Notes: generated by a model from the sequence alone, not told the origin. Positions 1-11,473 are shown, numbered from the stretch's first letter. The stretch: 64,000 nucleotides of DNA from Sipunculus nudus (GCA_026874595.1 CM049307.1:26637079-26701078); one strand, 5' to 3'. Translations and numbers: made by a program.

Positions 1-2560
1 CTTTACCATTTCTCATATTGGCTTCATACAAGACCGTTTTACCTTATACAGATCTATACACAATAATGTTTCATCAAGAACCCGCAGGTGCGATACACTG
101 GACCTGGATGATGCCAGGGGAATCTTGTCACGAACTATATAAAGCACAGTACCCATTTTGTTAAAATTTATGAGATATGAAATAAACAGCAAGGGTCACC
201 ATGAGCTGTTTAAAAAAAAGGCTTTAAAAAGCTCACCACGGAGCTTGAAACATGATCCATGCTGAAGTATCCTTATTGCTGTTAAGGATAATTCGAACAT
301 TTGTCTATCATCTAACTTGTGTAAGGTCTATTACATATACAAAAATAAATAACCATGCATATAGCACACCTTGCATAAAATATATATCTGGCCCTGAATT
401 ACTTGTCGCATTTTCAGTATTATGATATTTTATGCTCGGAGATGTTCATTGAGACTACTGTTTAACTTTTTAACAGCCCATAAAAGTTACCCTGTGAAAA
501 AAAAGAATACGATCGATTTTGTCGGATGACAGGTTTAAGCCAGTTTGCCTGGACTCGCCCGTGTACACTGGTAAATAGATTCCAGCAGTTTCATTTCCTG
601 GGTTATTTCCTTCTTGTATATGGCAAGTAAATTGACTGGCAAAGTTTGGAGACTTTCGTCGACTTTCGTTCAAGAAACCACTCCTGGTTCTTTAATGTAA
701 GGTAAAAAAGGAGCAGACTTAACATTTTTTAATTTCCGGATGAGCACTTCATTGTTTTCTAAAACGGTAACTGCACACCTCTCAAGCCTATGGTTCTCAC
801 ATTTAAAATTAATGTATTATGTAGGTGCATTTAGGTTGGCTAGCTGTGTACTGCTCCTCGCCTTGTCCACCCTTCGATATTTATTCTTTTATCTTAGAAT
901 GTGGCCTCAGACTAGTATGATGCATTAGGATATGTTCCGTAAATTCAGAAGGCGCTTTATTTCTGCCTTCAGAAAAAGGACATCTTTAATGAAACCGTAT
1001 ATATTGAAATAGTAAGTAACACTTAATCATTTCGAAAAAAAATACCTGTAATCAAAGCGGTTTTGCATGTACACGCAAATGCCTTATTTACTTTGATTTA
1101 CAAATTCCATCAATTTCCTTAAGCTTTTATACTTTAGGTCTTTTTTTGTGATTTAGGCACGTTTGGGATATGGATAAAGCTCATTGGAACTTTATCAATG
1201 GATTTGTGACATGAAATATACGAACTGGGTAAAATTCAATGGAAAAAGTGTCAAATGACAAAATTATGATTAACAAATCATAAATATATAAACGATTGTC
1301 TCCTTCCATGACAAGAGCAAACTCAGAACAGTTAAAAACAAAGATATCTAACAACCTTTGTTAAAAGGGGCATCAAGGTTCATAGAAAAAGTGTATACAG
1401 TTGCTACTGTTGGAACGTCATTTTGAGCAGATAAAGACCATTGTTCTGAATGCAGCTGTTGTTGTCTATGCGTCGTTTCAGTCCTGTACAGGGAAATAAT
1501 GGTGCATAGTGCATGCAGTGGCTGATGTACAATAAAATTATTTCAGAATATCAAAGACCACCGGGACATTAAATATTGGGCTCTCTGAGATATTCGTAAC
1601 ATTAAGTGAATTAACAATGCCCTGTATAGTTTTAAAGTTTCGTTCTACATTCTAAGGTTGATTGAAACCTGCCTTGTACAGTGGTTAAGAATGAAATGTA
1701 GTTTGATTTTACAATACTCTGCAATTTTTCATTTACATTATATCATTTGCGAAACCTCTTCTCTGCCACTTTTTATATATTTCACGAAAATAGCCTTATT
1801 ATCTATCGTGTGTATTTAGTAAACATAAACATTTGACATTTGATTTTGAAATGCAGCTCCTTTTAGCTAGAAAATGATTCATTTTCCCTGATGGTTTGAC
1901 GTAACCGGTTTAATGTCCTTTTGACACTGTTGCATTATCTTAGGATTTTTTCTTACTGTTCTCCTATAGACTATTTTATCTGTTAAACATATTTCTTTTG
2001 CGTGCCTGTTGACGACATTTGTTTTTTTAAAGTTCACAGTTATTTTTAGGACAGATGATTTCGCATTCTGCGCTGTCATTGAATATTTTCTTCAGAGGAA
2101 AAAGGGGCTGATCAAATATTTGTTTTCTTCAGGAAAGTTCTTTTAGGATATTTTCTCATATTCCATGCTTTTATAATTCGTCAGCATGACTCTTTCTCTT
2201 TTTCATATTCCGTATAATTTGTATACATTCGTGGAATATCCACAAAAAATAGCCTATTGTGTCGTGGTGGTCGTTCTGCTGTTCTTGTTTTAAGATTTAC
2301 AAATAAGAATTTCTTATCACATGTTACTTTTTAAACAAAATTTTCAGAATAAAGCGTATTGATTATTCCATCCGATAAAACACAAAGTAACCAAGCCTTT
2401 TCAAATGATAACATTACGTTTTCTGGGTTTTGCTTTGAAAGGACAGTCCTGGACACTGAATAGACCATATATTTACACTCTGTTTAAAAAATAATTCCAA
2501 ATTTGCAGGATTATATTTATGTATTACCGAGGGCAAAATAAGATCCATAATAAATAAACA
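1..2560. other. Unique AT-rich non-coding stretch
   Basis: No recognisable gene, RNA or repeat. Open frames here are under 70 codons on both strands, several lack an ATG start, and none has a recognisable motif. A 9-bp direct repeat (GACTTTCGT) near 651-668 is the only local repetition I noticed. Confidence 0.6.
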
Positions 2561-2564
2561 AATA

Positions 2565-2850
2565 CGACGAATATGATGATGATGGGTTTTGTGTTTCTCA
2601 TGGTCTTGGTTATCGTGTTGATAATGATGATGATGATGACGATAATGATGATTTTTGGTATTGCTTAAGGTGCTTAAGGTGATCACAACGACGATGATGA
2701 TTTTTATAATGAATGTGGTGGTTATGGTAGTGGTAATGATCGTGGTGTTGGTGACAATGGTAGCGATAATGATTAAGATGGAGTTATGCTTGTGATGGTG
2801 GTTGTATTGGTTATCAGGCTGCGACTGATGATTAAGATGATGATGTAATG
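2565..2850. repeat. Imperfect GAT/ATG trinucleotide-rich tract
   Basis: The plus strand is dominated by GAT, ATG and GGT triplets, densest at 2572-2660 with interrupted (GAT)n runs. On the minus strand this reads as a histidine-rich frame, which is best explained as translation of the triplet repeat and not as a real protein. Confidence 0.75.
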
Positions 2851-4931
2851 ACCGACGTCGTGCGATTCCATCTGATTTATCATACCGGTTTGTTTAACCA
2901 GACGTCTGGTCGATCGGGTTTTTGTCTGCCATCTTAAATAAACACTCAGCCATTTCTAGTTATCAACACGTTTCTGGTCTGAGAATAACAAGCAGGCGAC
3001 AGTATATCAGAAAACTGAACAGAGTGTTCCGTAATAAAGGGAATTTCGATCAGTAGTAAAATGTACGGCCTTCAGAGGGTAAAGAGAGATATACGGGGAT
3101 AAAGATAGTTTCACGTCCCTGGCTATAGTAAAAATTAATTGGTATGTGTTCAAAGTGTGTAATTAATAAAAAAAACATCCTTCGTGTGAAATTAATATTC
3201 ATGTAAAACTACACTAATGCCGGTGTAAAAGAATAGGTCTAAATGACTATTCACTACTCGACTATTTTAAAGTCCAGGACTATTATCGCCTACTCCACTA
3301 TCCATCTGTACAGTAATTTAAATTTCTGATAGTTTTCCTTAATACGAATCAAAATGAGCGACCAGAAAAAAAACCCTTCTCTACACTCATAAAGTTGGAT
3401 TCCTGGAATTAACTGATTAACTGATCTTAAGCTGAAAGGGGAATTCGATACGATTTTGTCTTCCATACGTGTGCTCCAGTCGTGTCAGTATTAATATAAA
3501 TAATAAATAATAATCATGGGTTTCATTTCTGTAAGGTTATTACACTCTATATCTAACACTTTATCTTCAAAGAGAAGTAATAAGATCTACCCACTGTCTA
3601 ATATCATGTTTTGCAATCCACTCCTCCAAATATTGGATTCTTCTGTTCCGTAATGGAAATACTAGTAATCCATAATATTCCAGTGAGACACGGTTTACGA
3701 TCCAGCAGGACGACATAGGACACGGTTTTCATAATTCAGACCGGTTATGGAAACTTTAAAAACGCATAGGCTCTGTAATAACTTGGTATAACTTCAAAGG
3801 GTTTTTTTTACAATTAAAACGTATTAATTATACTATTTGTGCCTTAACATTTCATCATCGGTGTCGGTTACATGGACTCATATTTCTTGTTTTAATTACC
3901 TTTATGATTATATTTATAGGCTTCAGCCCAATGAAATATTTCAATCGCTATAAGCTTATAAATGACCTTGCAAAGAGGTTCATTAGAAATACATGCATCG
4001 GAAAATGTTATATTATACTTAAAATAGCCTATCGAGGTTCTCTCTGTCCGTAAATGGCATGTATTAACTATATATATTTTTCCTAAAGCTGTTAACTAAG
4101 ATTTGAGAAAGTCATTTTTCTTTGGCACAAGTTTTAGATATACCAACGTCTTCAAACCGGTAAACTCCAGTTGACGTTGCGCTTGTGTATCTAGTTTCAA
4201 TCTATTCGAAACCTTATAATTCAAAGCACATCTTTCTTTTTCTGAACAAGGATGCAAGAATGTTTCTGAGTTTACAACAATATAGGAAATATATGATTCT
4301 TATTCATATCTTTTGTCCGCTTTTTGCTCTCGGAATCTTACTGTGAATATAATGATATTATATTTCTAATTTACTTGCAAAACATTAAATCAGAAAATAG
4401 GGATTCCTCAGCATATGTAACTTTAATGTATTTATATTAATGTCAGATATAACTGACCTCCCAGATATATGAAACACAAACAACATTTTGCAATATACAG
4501 TATATACAAACAGGTGAGTAAAGTGTAAATAACTTACAATGCCATGAACTTCGGCATCCATGTTGTTCATTTCAGTAAAATGTCACTCATCTTCAACGCT
4601 TCGCGAAGTAAATGTTTAATTGAATGTTGTTGTACTTGTTTTCTTAAAATGCTTGTAAATACACTGTATATCAAATTCTCTGTGTTCCTGTAATTTGATT
4701 TTTTTATTTTTATTCTTTTATACGAACCAAAGATACAAGCAAACCTCTCATTAGAGCTGGTGAAGGACAGGTTGCCCGATTAAAGGCATCCAATGAAATC
4801 ATATTCTTTTTTTTTATTTTCAATGACTCCCGCACCAGTTCAATTAATTTTAGATTTTTTTTTATTACATTTACGAAATTACTTTTCAAGTATATCACAA
4901 AAATACTACTAATGCCACAAATATCTAACTA

Positions 4932-4988
4932 TAGACCCATTTGTGGCTCTGTTGTAAACACATTACAAAAGAGCCACAACTGGGTCTA
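4932..4988. repeat. 57-nt near-perfect inverted repeat (hairpin)
   Basis: The left arm begins TAGACCCATTTGTGGCTCT and the right arm ends with its reverse complement, with one mismatch. The stem continues inward through TTGTAA and TTACAA around a 5-nt ACACA loop. In total there are 26-nt arms with two mismatches. The size suits a short transcribed hairpin or the fossil of a small palindromic element. Neither is proven. Confidence 0.7.
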
Positions 4989-5483
4989 ATTTAACTACAT
5001 CTAACATTTTACTACCATCCGGGAACATTTTGGACTATATTTTACAAAGAATTTAGACCTGTTAGTGATTCAGGAACATAACATTACAGCTCTGCCCCAG
5101 GTGTTATTTTTAAACATTGAATACGTTCCTTCTCCTGATTTAAGGTTCATACGGTTGTGTAAAATACACCTTTAATATTACATTCTACCTGTATTGAATA
5201 CGTTAGGCTAAGGTAAAATACCTGGATATAAAATTTCAATTATCCAGATGTGCTATTAATATCATCATATTAGATATCAAATAGTCAGGTAGGATACCTT
5301 AACAATAAATAGTCAATTTTATCAGATTATGTATATATACAAGCCACTGCGTGTTGCTGACCATGACAATGCCTTGAATTTACCTAATCATGTGATACCC
5401 CCAACGTGGTGAGGGGAAAGGAGTGTAACGAAGGTAAGTCTTCAAGCTAACTTAAACCTTGAAGAATCTGAAAGCTGTCTGAC

Positions 5484-5535
5484 GCCTACAAACTAACTAG
5501 TGGAGAGATCAAAGATATCTCCGTGACTTGTAGGC
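5484..5535. repeat. Two-part stem-loop
   Basis: The outer arms GCCTACAA (5484-5491) and TTGTAGGC (5528-5535) are perfectly complementary. The inner arms GGAGAGATC (5502-5510) and GATATCTCC (5514-5522) pair with one mismatch around an AAA loop. An asymmetric internal loop separates the stems. I see no hammerhead core (CTGANGA with GAAA). Confidence 0.5.
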
Positions 5536-8500
5536 ATGATGTTACATTAATTACGACTTCCTCACGTTCTTCTCCTGTTTGTGGCTATTTCAGAGGAGTC
5601 ATTTCAAATGCACATATCATGTCATCATAAAGCTTGAGTTAAGGCATAGATCGTACCCGCCTCAAGAATCCATTGAGTTAAGGAAACACATTGTATTGTG
5701 TAAATTCCTTTGTTTAATGTAGTATAAAGCAGGTCTTAGGAAATGCCCCGATCATTTATTTGCCAGTTAGGTTAATTTACCCGTTTTTGTTAGGAATCTT
5801 GAGCTTATACAAGGAATCGTCGCGACATTCTTAATGTAATAACATGATGAAATAATTACCAATTTTTACACGATGTTGCAATAGGTTATTGTTGGCAGGT
5901 CGGTCTATGTTTATTAATGTATCAGGTTATGGGAATCATTTACCCGTGAATTTCCCGAAACTAAAAAAAAATGCTGAATCAGCAAGATAACCCATCATCA
6001 TATCACTTGGATGAACCATTGGGAACTCGGCAGTGACGCCTTATGCAGAGAAGCCTCAACGTGTGAAACTGGACATGGTCAGGTGTTATAAGGCACAATA
6101 AATTTAAATTACATTAACCTCTGTAATTTAATTTGCTTTCACAATGGCCTCAATTAACCACTCTGAAGGCCACTCTCTTCGTATTGGTCTTATTTTATTC
6201 CCTGCTGCCATGGTATTGGTCAGAATGTTACCATTATTGAGGTTATTTTTGCCTTCATGTTGGCCTGATATATCGCTGTTATTTCTTTTACCTTTATATT
6301 GGCCTTGGGGCATAGTTTAAAGATTTTTTATATTTTCATTGAAGCGCTACTCATGCCATCATCCATTTACCCAGTATTTTAAAATAGCAATTTCTTGAAC
6401 AATGTATTAGAATGATGATGTGTAAGCAATATGCCCCCATGGTCCTGGTGAAGTTAGGAGGTAGCCTGTTGATTTTTTACCAGGATTCTGTACCTATTTG
6501 AACCCAGTCCAACCAACGAGGATGATAAAGACGTGCATACCTGATAAAACTCCTGGTAACCGGGACGCGATATGAACCAGGTATCTCACGTCGTAATGCA
6601 TGAGTACCCGGTCGATAAAATTCGTGGTCGATTGATAATTAGAGTATACTGGGGTCTCGAATTAATATCTGCTGGTCTAATCAGCTCAGCTACGACACGT
6701 TTTACATACATCTCAAGCTACACGGGATACAAATTGACGATATATTTCCTCAGAGTCATATCATGAGCGATTAATACCTTACAACATTCTGGAAGGGGGT
6801 TACCCGCTTCGGTACTTTCCCTCTCTGCGCCACATCCTAATATCATGTACCCGTCCCATCGCATATGTCTTGCATATTTTACTGGGTTTTAAACGTTGAC
6901 AAATGAGCGATCATTTCGCATAAATGTATATGGGGTTTATGATTAAAAACAGGGAAATGTGCTGATACCGACAGCTGATTAATCAAGACATTAGACGAAC
7001 GCAGGGACGCATGCAGTTTCACCGCGAATCACATGAAAAGGTTTAGATGAGGCCCTTCACTGAAGCTTAACTGTTTTGTGAAGCGCTTCTATAGTTTAAG
7101 CTCAGAATGGAAGACAGGCTTAAACTTACCTCAAAACAATTTTTTTCGGAGGATACAGTTACAAAACCGAATGATTGAATTTGTTTTTTTAATTAACTGC
7201 CACATGAACTGACTCATGGGTAGCGCATTGTCCGTCTGACCTGGTGACGTCATCTGTCGGACATTTTTGTGATGCTTGTTTTACCATGTAAATATTATAG
7301 CTCGGATTTTATTTATGGAAACAAGGAATTAGCCAAACCATTATCCCCACAGAAGGTCACGACTAGTCAAATTTATGAACATCCACGGTTTTTTTTCTGC
7401 TACAGACCATGGTACCCACTTTTATACATAAGGTAATTTAAAACGAATTCAGAATCGTGTTTGGGTTACAAGCACGCATCTACATGACCAAGTCTGTCCT
7501 CATGTCAATCACACCAAATATAAATGTATAATGTATTACAAATGTTAACGTCTGATCGCACACAATGGTTTGCATAGAAAATTTTTAGGGTAAAGACGAT
7601 ATCTGGCCATTAGGCTGTGTTTAGACGTTTTGTGTGTGGGTTAAAGCTGTCCTTCATGTCAACCTCGGACAATAAGCCCGGTCGCAATAATCACGCTCTT
7701 TCTTTAGTGACACAACATAACCTGACACTGAGTAAACTAAAAACCGAAGCCTGCGTGGCCGTCTATTACGGCTCGTAAATGGAGGCAATCAGGATGCTGA
7801 CATCAGGATAATGAAACTTGAAAATGACGATTGCGAAATTGAAAACCATGACCAACGAAGCGAGAAGGACATCTGTAATAGCCCCCTGATATCTTTGTTT
7901 AAGACAGTTCATTGACATTTCTTTTTTGGAAATTAAAGAAATCTTCAAGATAATAGTATTATCTACGCTTGAAAAAAAATAAATTGATGTGTGCTTTCCA
8001 ATGTTCAATTATTTCCGAGCTTTGAAAAATATTTTGTATGTTTATCTCTGACGGCTCCAATTTTGATTTTGAAAATAAATTCGTTTGTCTTTGCAGGTTC
8101 ATTAAATTTGTAAATTATGAGAAAGTTTTAATGATAGTTGAACTTTGAAAATCTGATAAGAGAATTTATCAGAATGATTTAAAACAAACCCACGCAGCAA
8201 GGAGGGAGAAAAATTACAAACTCCGAATGAATGTAACATTCACATCAGGAAGAGGGAGCCCCATTGGATAATTGGATTCGATGAAAAAAGATAATTGGTA
8301 ACCCAAAACCATACTTTGTTTTCAGTACATATGTTTGTTATATATGCCGCGACAACAATCATGGACGTAATTTTTCTCGCTCAAGGTAACATGTTGTTAG
8401 AAAAAAATGCTATTAAAGCTTAATATTTGTCTAGTTTATGCCAATTGACGTCGTACTTGTAGACCATTTGGCGTCGTCATAAATGATGAATATGTTTGCA

Positions 8501-8940
8501 ACCTCATTGAGCCTTAAAGTGCGTTCCCCGCACGGCATGTAACGGCACTCTGACAGTCAGTACGCCGTCAGAGGGCTGAAATGGTCACCACCCCTTCTTG
8601 CTAAAGAGTACTGTCACTAATGCAGAACGTCCTTCTGGATTCCGTCTCTATCTATAAAACTGTATTGCCATACCTGCATGATATACTTATATATAAGTAC
8701 ATGTAAAGCAATATATGTTTAGAGGCAGTCACTGGAATAATGTGAGACAAATTTAGTTTTTACTCTGTTGTTACTCTGTCCGTGTCTTTGAAAGACTGAT
8801 ATGATGACAGAAAATAGTACGTCTTTATGGGTAGACAGGCACCTTACTGGAGGAATCGTCCGAGCTTTTCAATATGAAAATTTGGTCTCACAAACCGAAA
8901 ACTCAGATAGTTTATCGAGAGAGATCCTGAACAGATCAAC

Positions 8941-8943
<3 letters not shown>

Positions 8944-8983
<40 letters not shown>
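8944..8983. repeat. (TA)n microsatellite at the left retrotransposon boundary
   Basis: About 20 uninterrupted TA dinucleotides end directly at the first base of the 5' LTR. The tract is the target site or has expanded from it. Short frames crossing it encode only alternating Tyr/Ile and are meaningless. Confidence 0.95.
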
Positions 8984-8987
<4 letters not shown>

Positions 8988-9106
8988 ACAGGTGTCTTTT
9001 TTATTGTGTGACACGGGCGTAACTCGTATTGTAGCGGCCTCGCCTGGCCGGTGTTGCACTCTCAGTTTAATCCGTACTGGTTGAACTCTCGTCGTCATGC
9101 TAGCTT

Positions 9107-9238
9107 GGGACTTTCTCGCCTGGCCGAGTCGGGCAGGCTGACGTGTGAACCCTGATATGTAGACACGGCATTGGGACTTTCTCGCCTGGCCGAGTCGGGC
9201 AGGCTGACGTGTGAACCCTGATATGTAGACACGGCATT
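9107..9238 (+). repeat. 66-bp tandem duplication inside the LTR
   Basis: Two identical-looking 66-bp units abut at 9172/9173. Each begins GGGACTTTCTCGCC and ends ACACGGCATT. The inverted solo LTR has a single diverged copy, so this is a private duplication of the upstream (U3-like) part of this LTR. Confidence 0.9.
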
Positions 9239-9339
9239 CGTTTTTCTAAATGGTTCCTGTAACGCGTGTGTATTGTGTATTACGATAGATTCTTTAGATT
9301 GTTCGAGAAATAGAAAGTTCTCAGCTTGAGGTGAGAAGT

Positions 9340-9348
9340 TATAAATAG
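9340..9348 (+). promoter_or_regulatory. LTR TATA box
   Basis: TATAAATAG is in the middle of the LTR and is followed by a G-rich stretch. It is conserved at 23933-23941 on the minus strand of the solo LTR. Its position fits the core promoter at a U3/R boundary. Confidence 0.6.
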
Positions 9349-9910
9349 GGGGCTGTGTTTTAGAGCCGAGAGAGCGATGAGAAAACATTCCAGCGGACAC
9401 AGAAGCGTGTATGTCAGTTTGTAGGACCTATTCCGATACGTGCGGCAATTATAGACTTTCTTCAGATTTTCTTCTGGATTTTTGACGAATCTTTTTTGGT
9501 CCTAAGTTTACTTTCTGGATTTTTACAAGAGCTTTACATTGGACTGTTATTCTCCGAGAGAATTTGTGTGAACTGTTCGTCAGGTTTACACATTTTAAAT
9601 GACTTAATTGTCCCTGTGACAGTGGTGGTATCCAGGTACTGTGTACTCTGTTTATTTTACTGTGTGATTATATGATTTGCTGTTATACTGTTGTTGTACC
9701 GTGTAATTGTATTGATTTGGTGTAATGTTAGGGTTGTTTTAAGAATTAATTATAGTTATTTGTTAACAAAAAACCACTGACTTCTTTATTCATTCCCCTA
9801 GACATTTCACCCTGCCTAGTTTTACAGAATCTGATTTTTTTCTCCATTACAAAATTAATGTTCACCAGGCATACGTGATCTGTTGATATTAGGTTCCGTA
9901 ACATAAAATT

Positions 9911-9927
9911 TGGGGCTCGTCCGGGAT
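9911..9927 (+). other. Primer binding site, tRNA-Pro-like
   Basis: TGGGGCTCGTCCGGGAT lies 7 bp after the LTR end. It matches the complement of the 3' end of tRNA-Pro, the primer site known from gammaretroviruses, except for one missing G in the G run. The position and the TGG start fit a reverse-transcription primer site. It also confirms the LTR boundary and plus-strand orientation. Confidence 0.8.
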
Positions 9928-10029
9928 GCTTTATAGTTTTGAAAATTTATCAGGCCTTGACCTGGACACATTGTTTTATCATACACTGTTTACAAGATTA
10001 CATGTTGTTTACAGTACATTGTTTACAGG

Positions 10030-10774
10030 ATTTATCTCAGTGGTTTTTGGATTGCCAAAATCCGTCCAGTCTGACCAAGGGTCTAATTTTATGTCTGGCT
10101 TATTCCAACAAGTTATGCTTGAGCTAGGTATAAAACAGTACAGCTCTTCGCCATACCATCCTGAAAGTTAGGGCGCCCTCGAGCGTTTTCACTTGACATT
10201 AAAAAGACACGATTATGACCTATTGCTATGAAGAAATCCACCTATTGCTGTTTGCTGTCAGAGAATCCTTTCAAGAGTCCTAGGGTTTCAGTCCTTTGAA
10301 GTAGTTTTCGGACATGGACCGCGAACTGAACTTCCATTTAAACTGCTTAAAGAAAAACTCTTGTGTGAAAATCCTAATTCTCTTAGTTAACTGCAGTATG
10401 TCTCAGACTTTCGCACTAAACTACACAATGGTTGTAAGATTGCAAAGTCTAATCTAAAATCTACATAAAGTAAAATTAAAACAATGTATGACAAGCACAT
10501 TGTAAGTAGAACGTTTGAGCCTGGTGAAAAGGTCCTTGCCTTACTTCCCATCCCTGGTAGACCTCTGCAAGCAATGTATTTTGGTCCTTACATTGTTGAC
10601 AAGAAATTTAGTGATTTAAATTACATACTGACACCAGATAGGCGTAAGAAGAAACAACTGTGCCATGTTAACATGTTGAAACCATATTATGACAGAAATA
10701 GCACATCAGATGTTGTACAAAATGTTACTGCTGGTAACTGTGTAAAAACTGAACCTGACCCAGTTATAAAGTAA
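10030..10774 (+). pseudogene. Retrotransposon integrase remnant (catalytic core end and C-terminal domain)
   Basis: Integrase inserts retrotransposon cDNA into the host genome. The readable core end contains GLPKSVQSDQGSNF. The Asp codon is at 10073-10075 and the Glu of GALERFH is at 10181-10183, giving the D-x35-E spacing of the DDE family. A TAG at 10169-10171 lies between these two residues. Later stops and a frameshift break 10200-10400, and a TAA at 10466-10468 precedes the last open part (10484-10774). That part carries a C-terminal module with GEKVLALLP, GPYIV and LCHVNMLKPYY, typical of Gypsy integrases. The N-terminal zinc-binding region and the first catalytic Asp are missing. The sequence 9928-10029, right after the primer site, contains several TGTTTACA-like repeats and is not clearly integrase. 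Confidence 0.88.
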
Positions 10775-10824
10775 ATACTGTTGGTAAGTAGGATGTAGAC
10801 ATTCAGTGTGGTACAGTACCATTT

Positions 10825-11133
10825 AAAAACTCAGACGTGCTTAAAAACCTGGATGCCAAACTGTCCCCCTCATAACCGCTTAACAACAAGAAGACCTCAA
10901 GAACCTGCTGCGGAATTATGACATTTGTTTAGTGACATTCCAACGCGAACTCACATATTGTGCCAAGACGTCGATGTTGGCGAGGGAAGCGCAGTCAAGC
11001 AGCATCCATATAGACTGAATCCAGAAAAGCAAAAGTATCTATAGGATAAGTTTAATATTTGCTGGACAATGATTTTATTGAACCTAGTAACAGTAACTGG
11101 AGTTCACTATTTATTCTTGTGCCAGGACCTGGC
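10825..11133 (+). pseudogene. Reverse transcriptase N-terminal remnant
   Basis: Three frames together give the linker and start of a Gypsy reverse transcriptase. QQEDLKNLLR starts at 10884, QHPYRLNPEKQKYL starts at 11000, and YLLDNDFIEPSNSNWSS starts at 11056. A TAG at 11042-11044 and at least two frameshifts break it. The similarity ends near 11133, before the finger and palm motifs, so the YxDD catalytic box is absent. It follows the integrase after about 50 codons of diverged linker with no LTR or other boundary between them, which suggests this order is native to the element. Confidence 0.8.
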
Positions 11134-11397
11134 CTCATTTGAAATATTCTCGCAAGAGTCATAAAAGGACTTGGCCTGATCCAGAGAATACTCTTCGCAG
11201 GAGTCTTGAAAGGACATAGCCTTATTAAAATCCCCACAGGAATCAACTGAGGTTTTTACCCCGCAAGATACGGATTCTTCTTTGAATTCACACGGAACCT
11301 GGGCCTCCGTAGCATCAAACTCTGTATTGGAGTCAATAAAGGAATTGTACCCCCTATCCCCATGAAAAGAGCCTGGCTCTTGTACTATGCTATGCAT
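11107..11397 (-). pseudogene. Minus-strand open frame inside the retrotransposon, unknown product
   Basis: An ATG-started 96-codon frame runs on the strand opposite to the element, and the same frame is open back to about 11445. It is acidic and contains three imperfect 13- to 15-residue repeats around DSC: DSCGDFNKAMSFQ, then DSCEEYSLDQAKSFY, then DSCENISNEARSWH. It overlaps the end of the reverse transcriptase remnant at 11107-11133. It is unexpectedly intact next to badly broken pol sequence. It could be an inverted piece of another part of the element (for example gag), an accessory antisense gene, or chance openness created by a roughly 42-45-bp repeat. I recognise no domain. Confidence 0.3.
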
Positions 11398-11473
11398 AGA
11401 TTTTGAAACAAACTCAGAAGGTTTATTTAGTTTATTCGCAAGCAGTCAGATATTAGATGATGGAGAAAAACTA

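Larger units (their letters stand above)
2851..8940. other. Unique AT-rich non-coding stretch
   Basis: About 6 kb of mostly unique sequence with no recognisable gene. It holds two structured inverted repeats (4932-4988 and 5484-5535, listed separately), a palindromic TGACGTCA site at 7245-7252 and a GC-richer patch near 8515-8600. A consensus-like splice donor (AAG|GTAAGT) occurs at 5434, but the sequence before it has only a 25-codon frame, so I do not call an exon. Confidence 0.55.
8984..9903 (+). repeat. 5' LTR, 920 bp
   Basis: It starts at a mutated TGTTACAGGTG (here TATTACAGGTG) and ends in TTCCGTAACA. A reverse-complement relative lies at 23444-24214, which fixes both ends. The LTR carries a TATA box, TATAAATAG, at 9340-9348, and a direct 66-bp duplication (9107-9172 and 9173-9238) that the relative lacks. 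That duplication explains much of its extra length. The same element's 3' LTR survives only as its last 136 bp. Confidence 0.9.

Noticed and set aside
2414-2686. Minus-strand 90-codon histidine-rich frame
   Set aside because: It is a direct translation of the imperfect GAT/ATG repeat. The composition has no domain and no conserved non-repeat part.
5341-5439. Consensus donor AAG|GTAAGT
   Set aside because: The preceding open frame is only 25 codons and ends before the donor. Such hexamers occur by chance in 64 kb.
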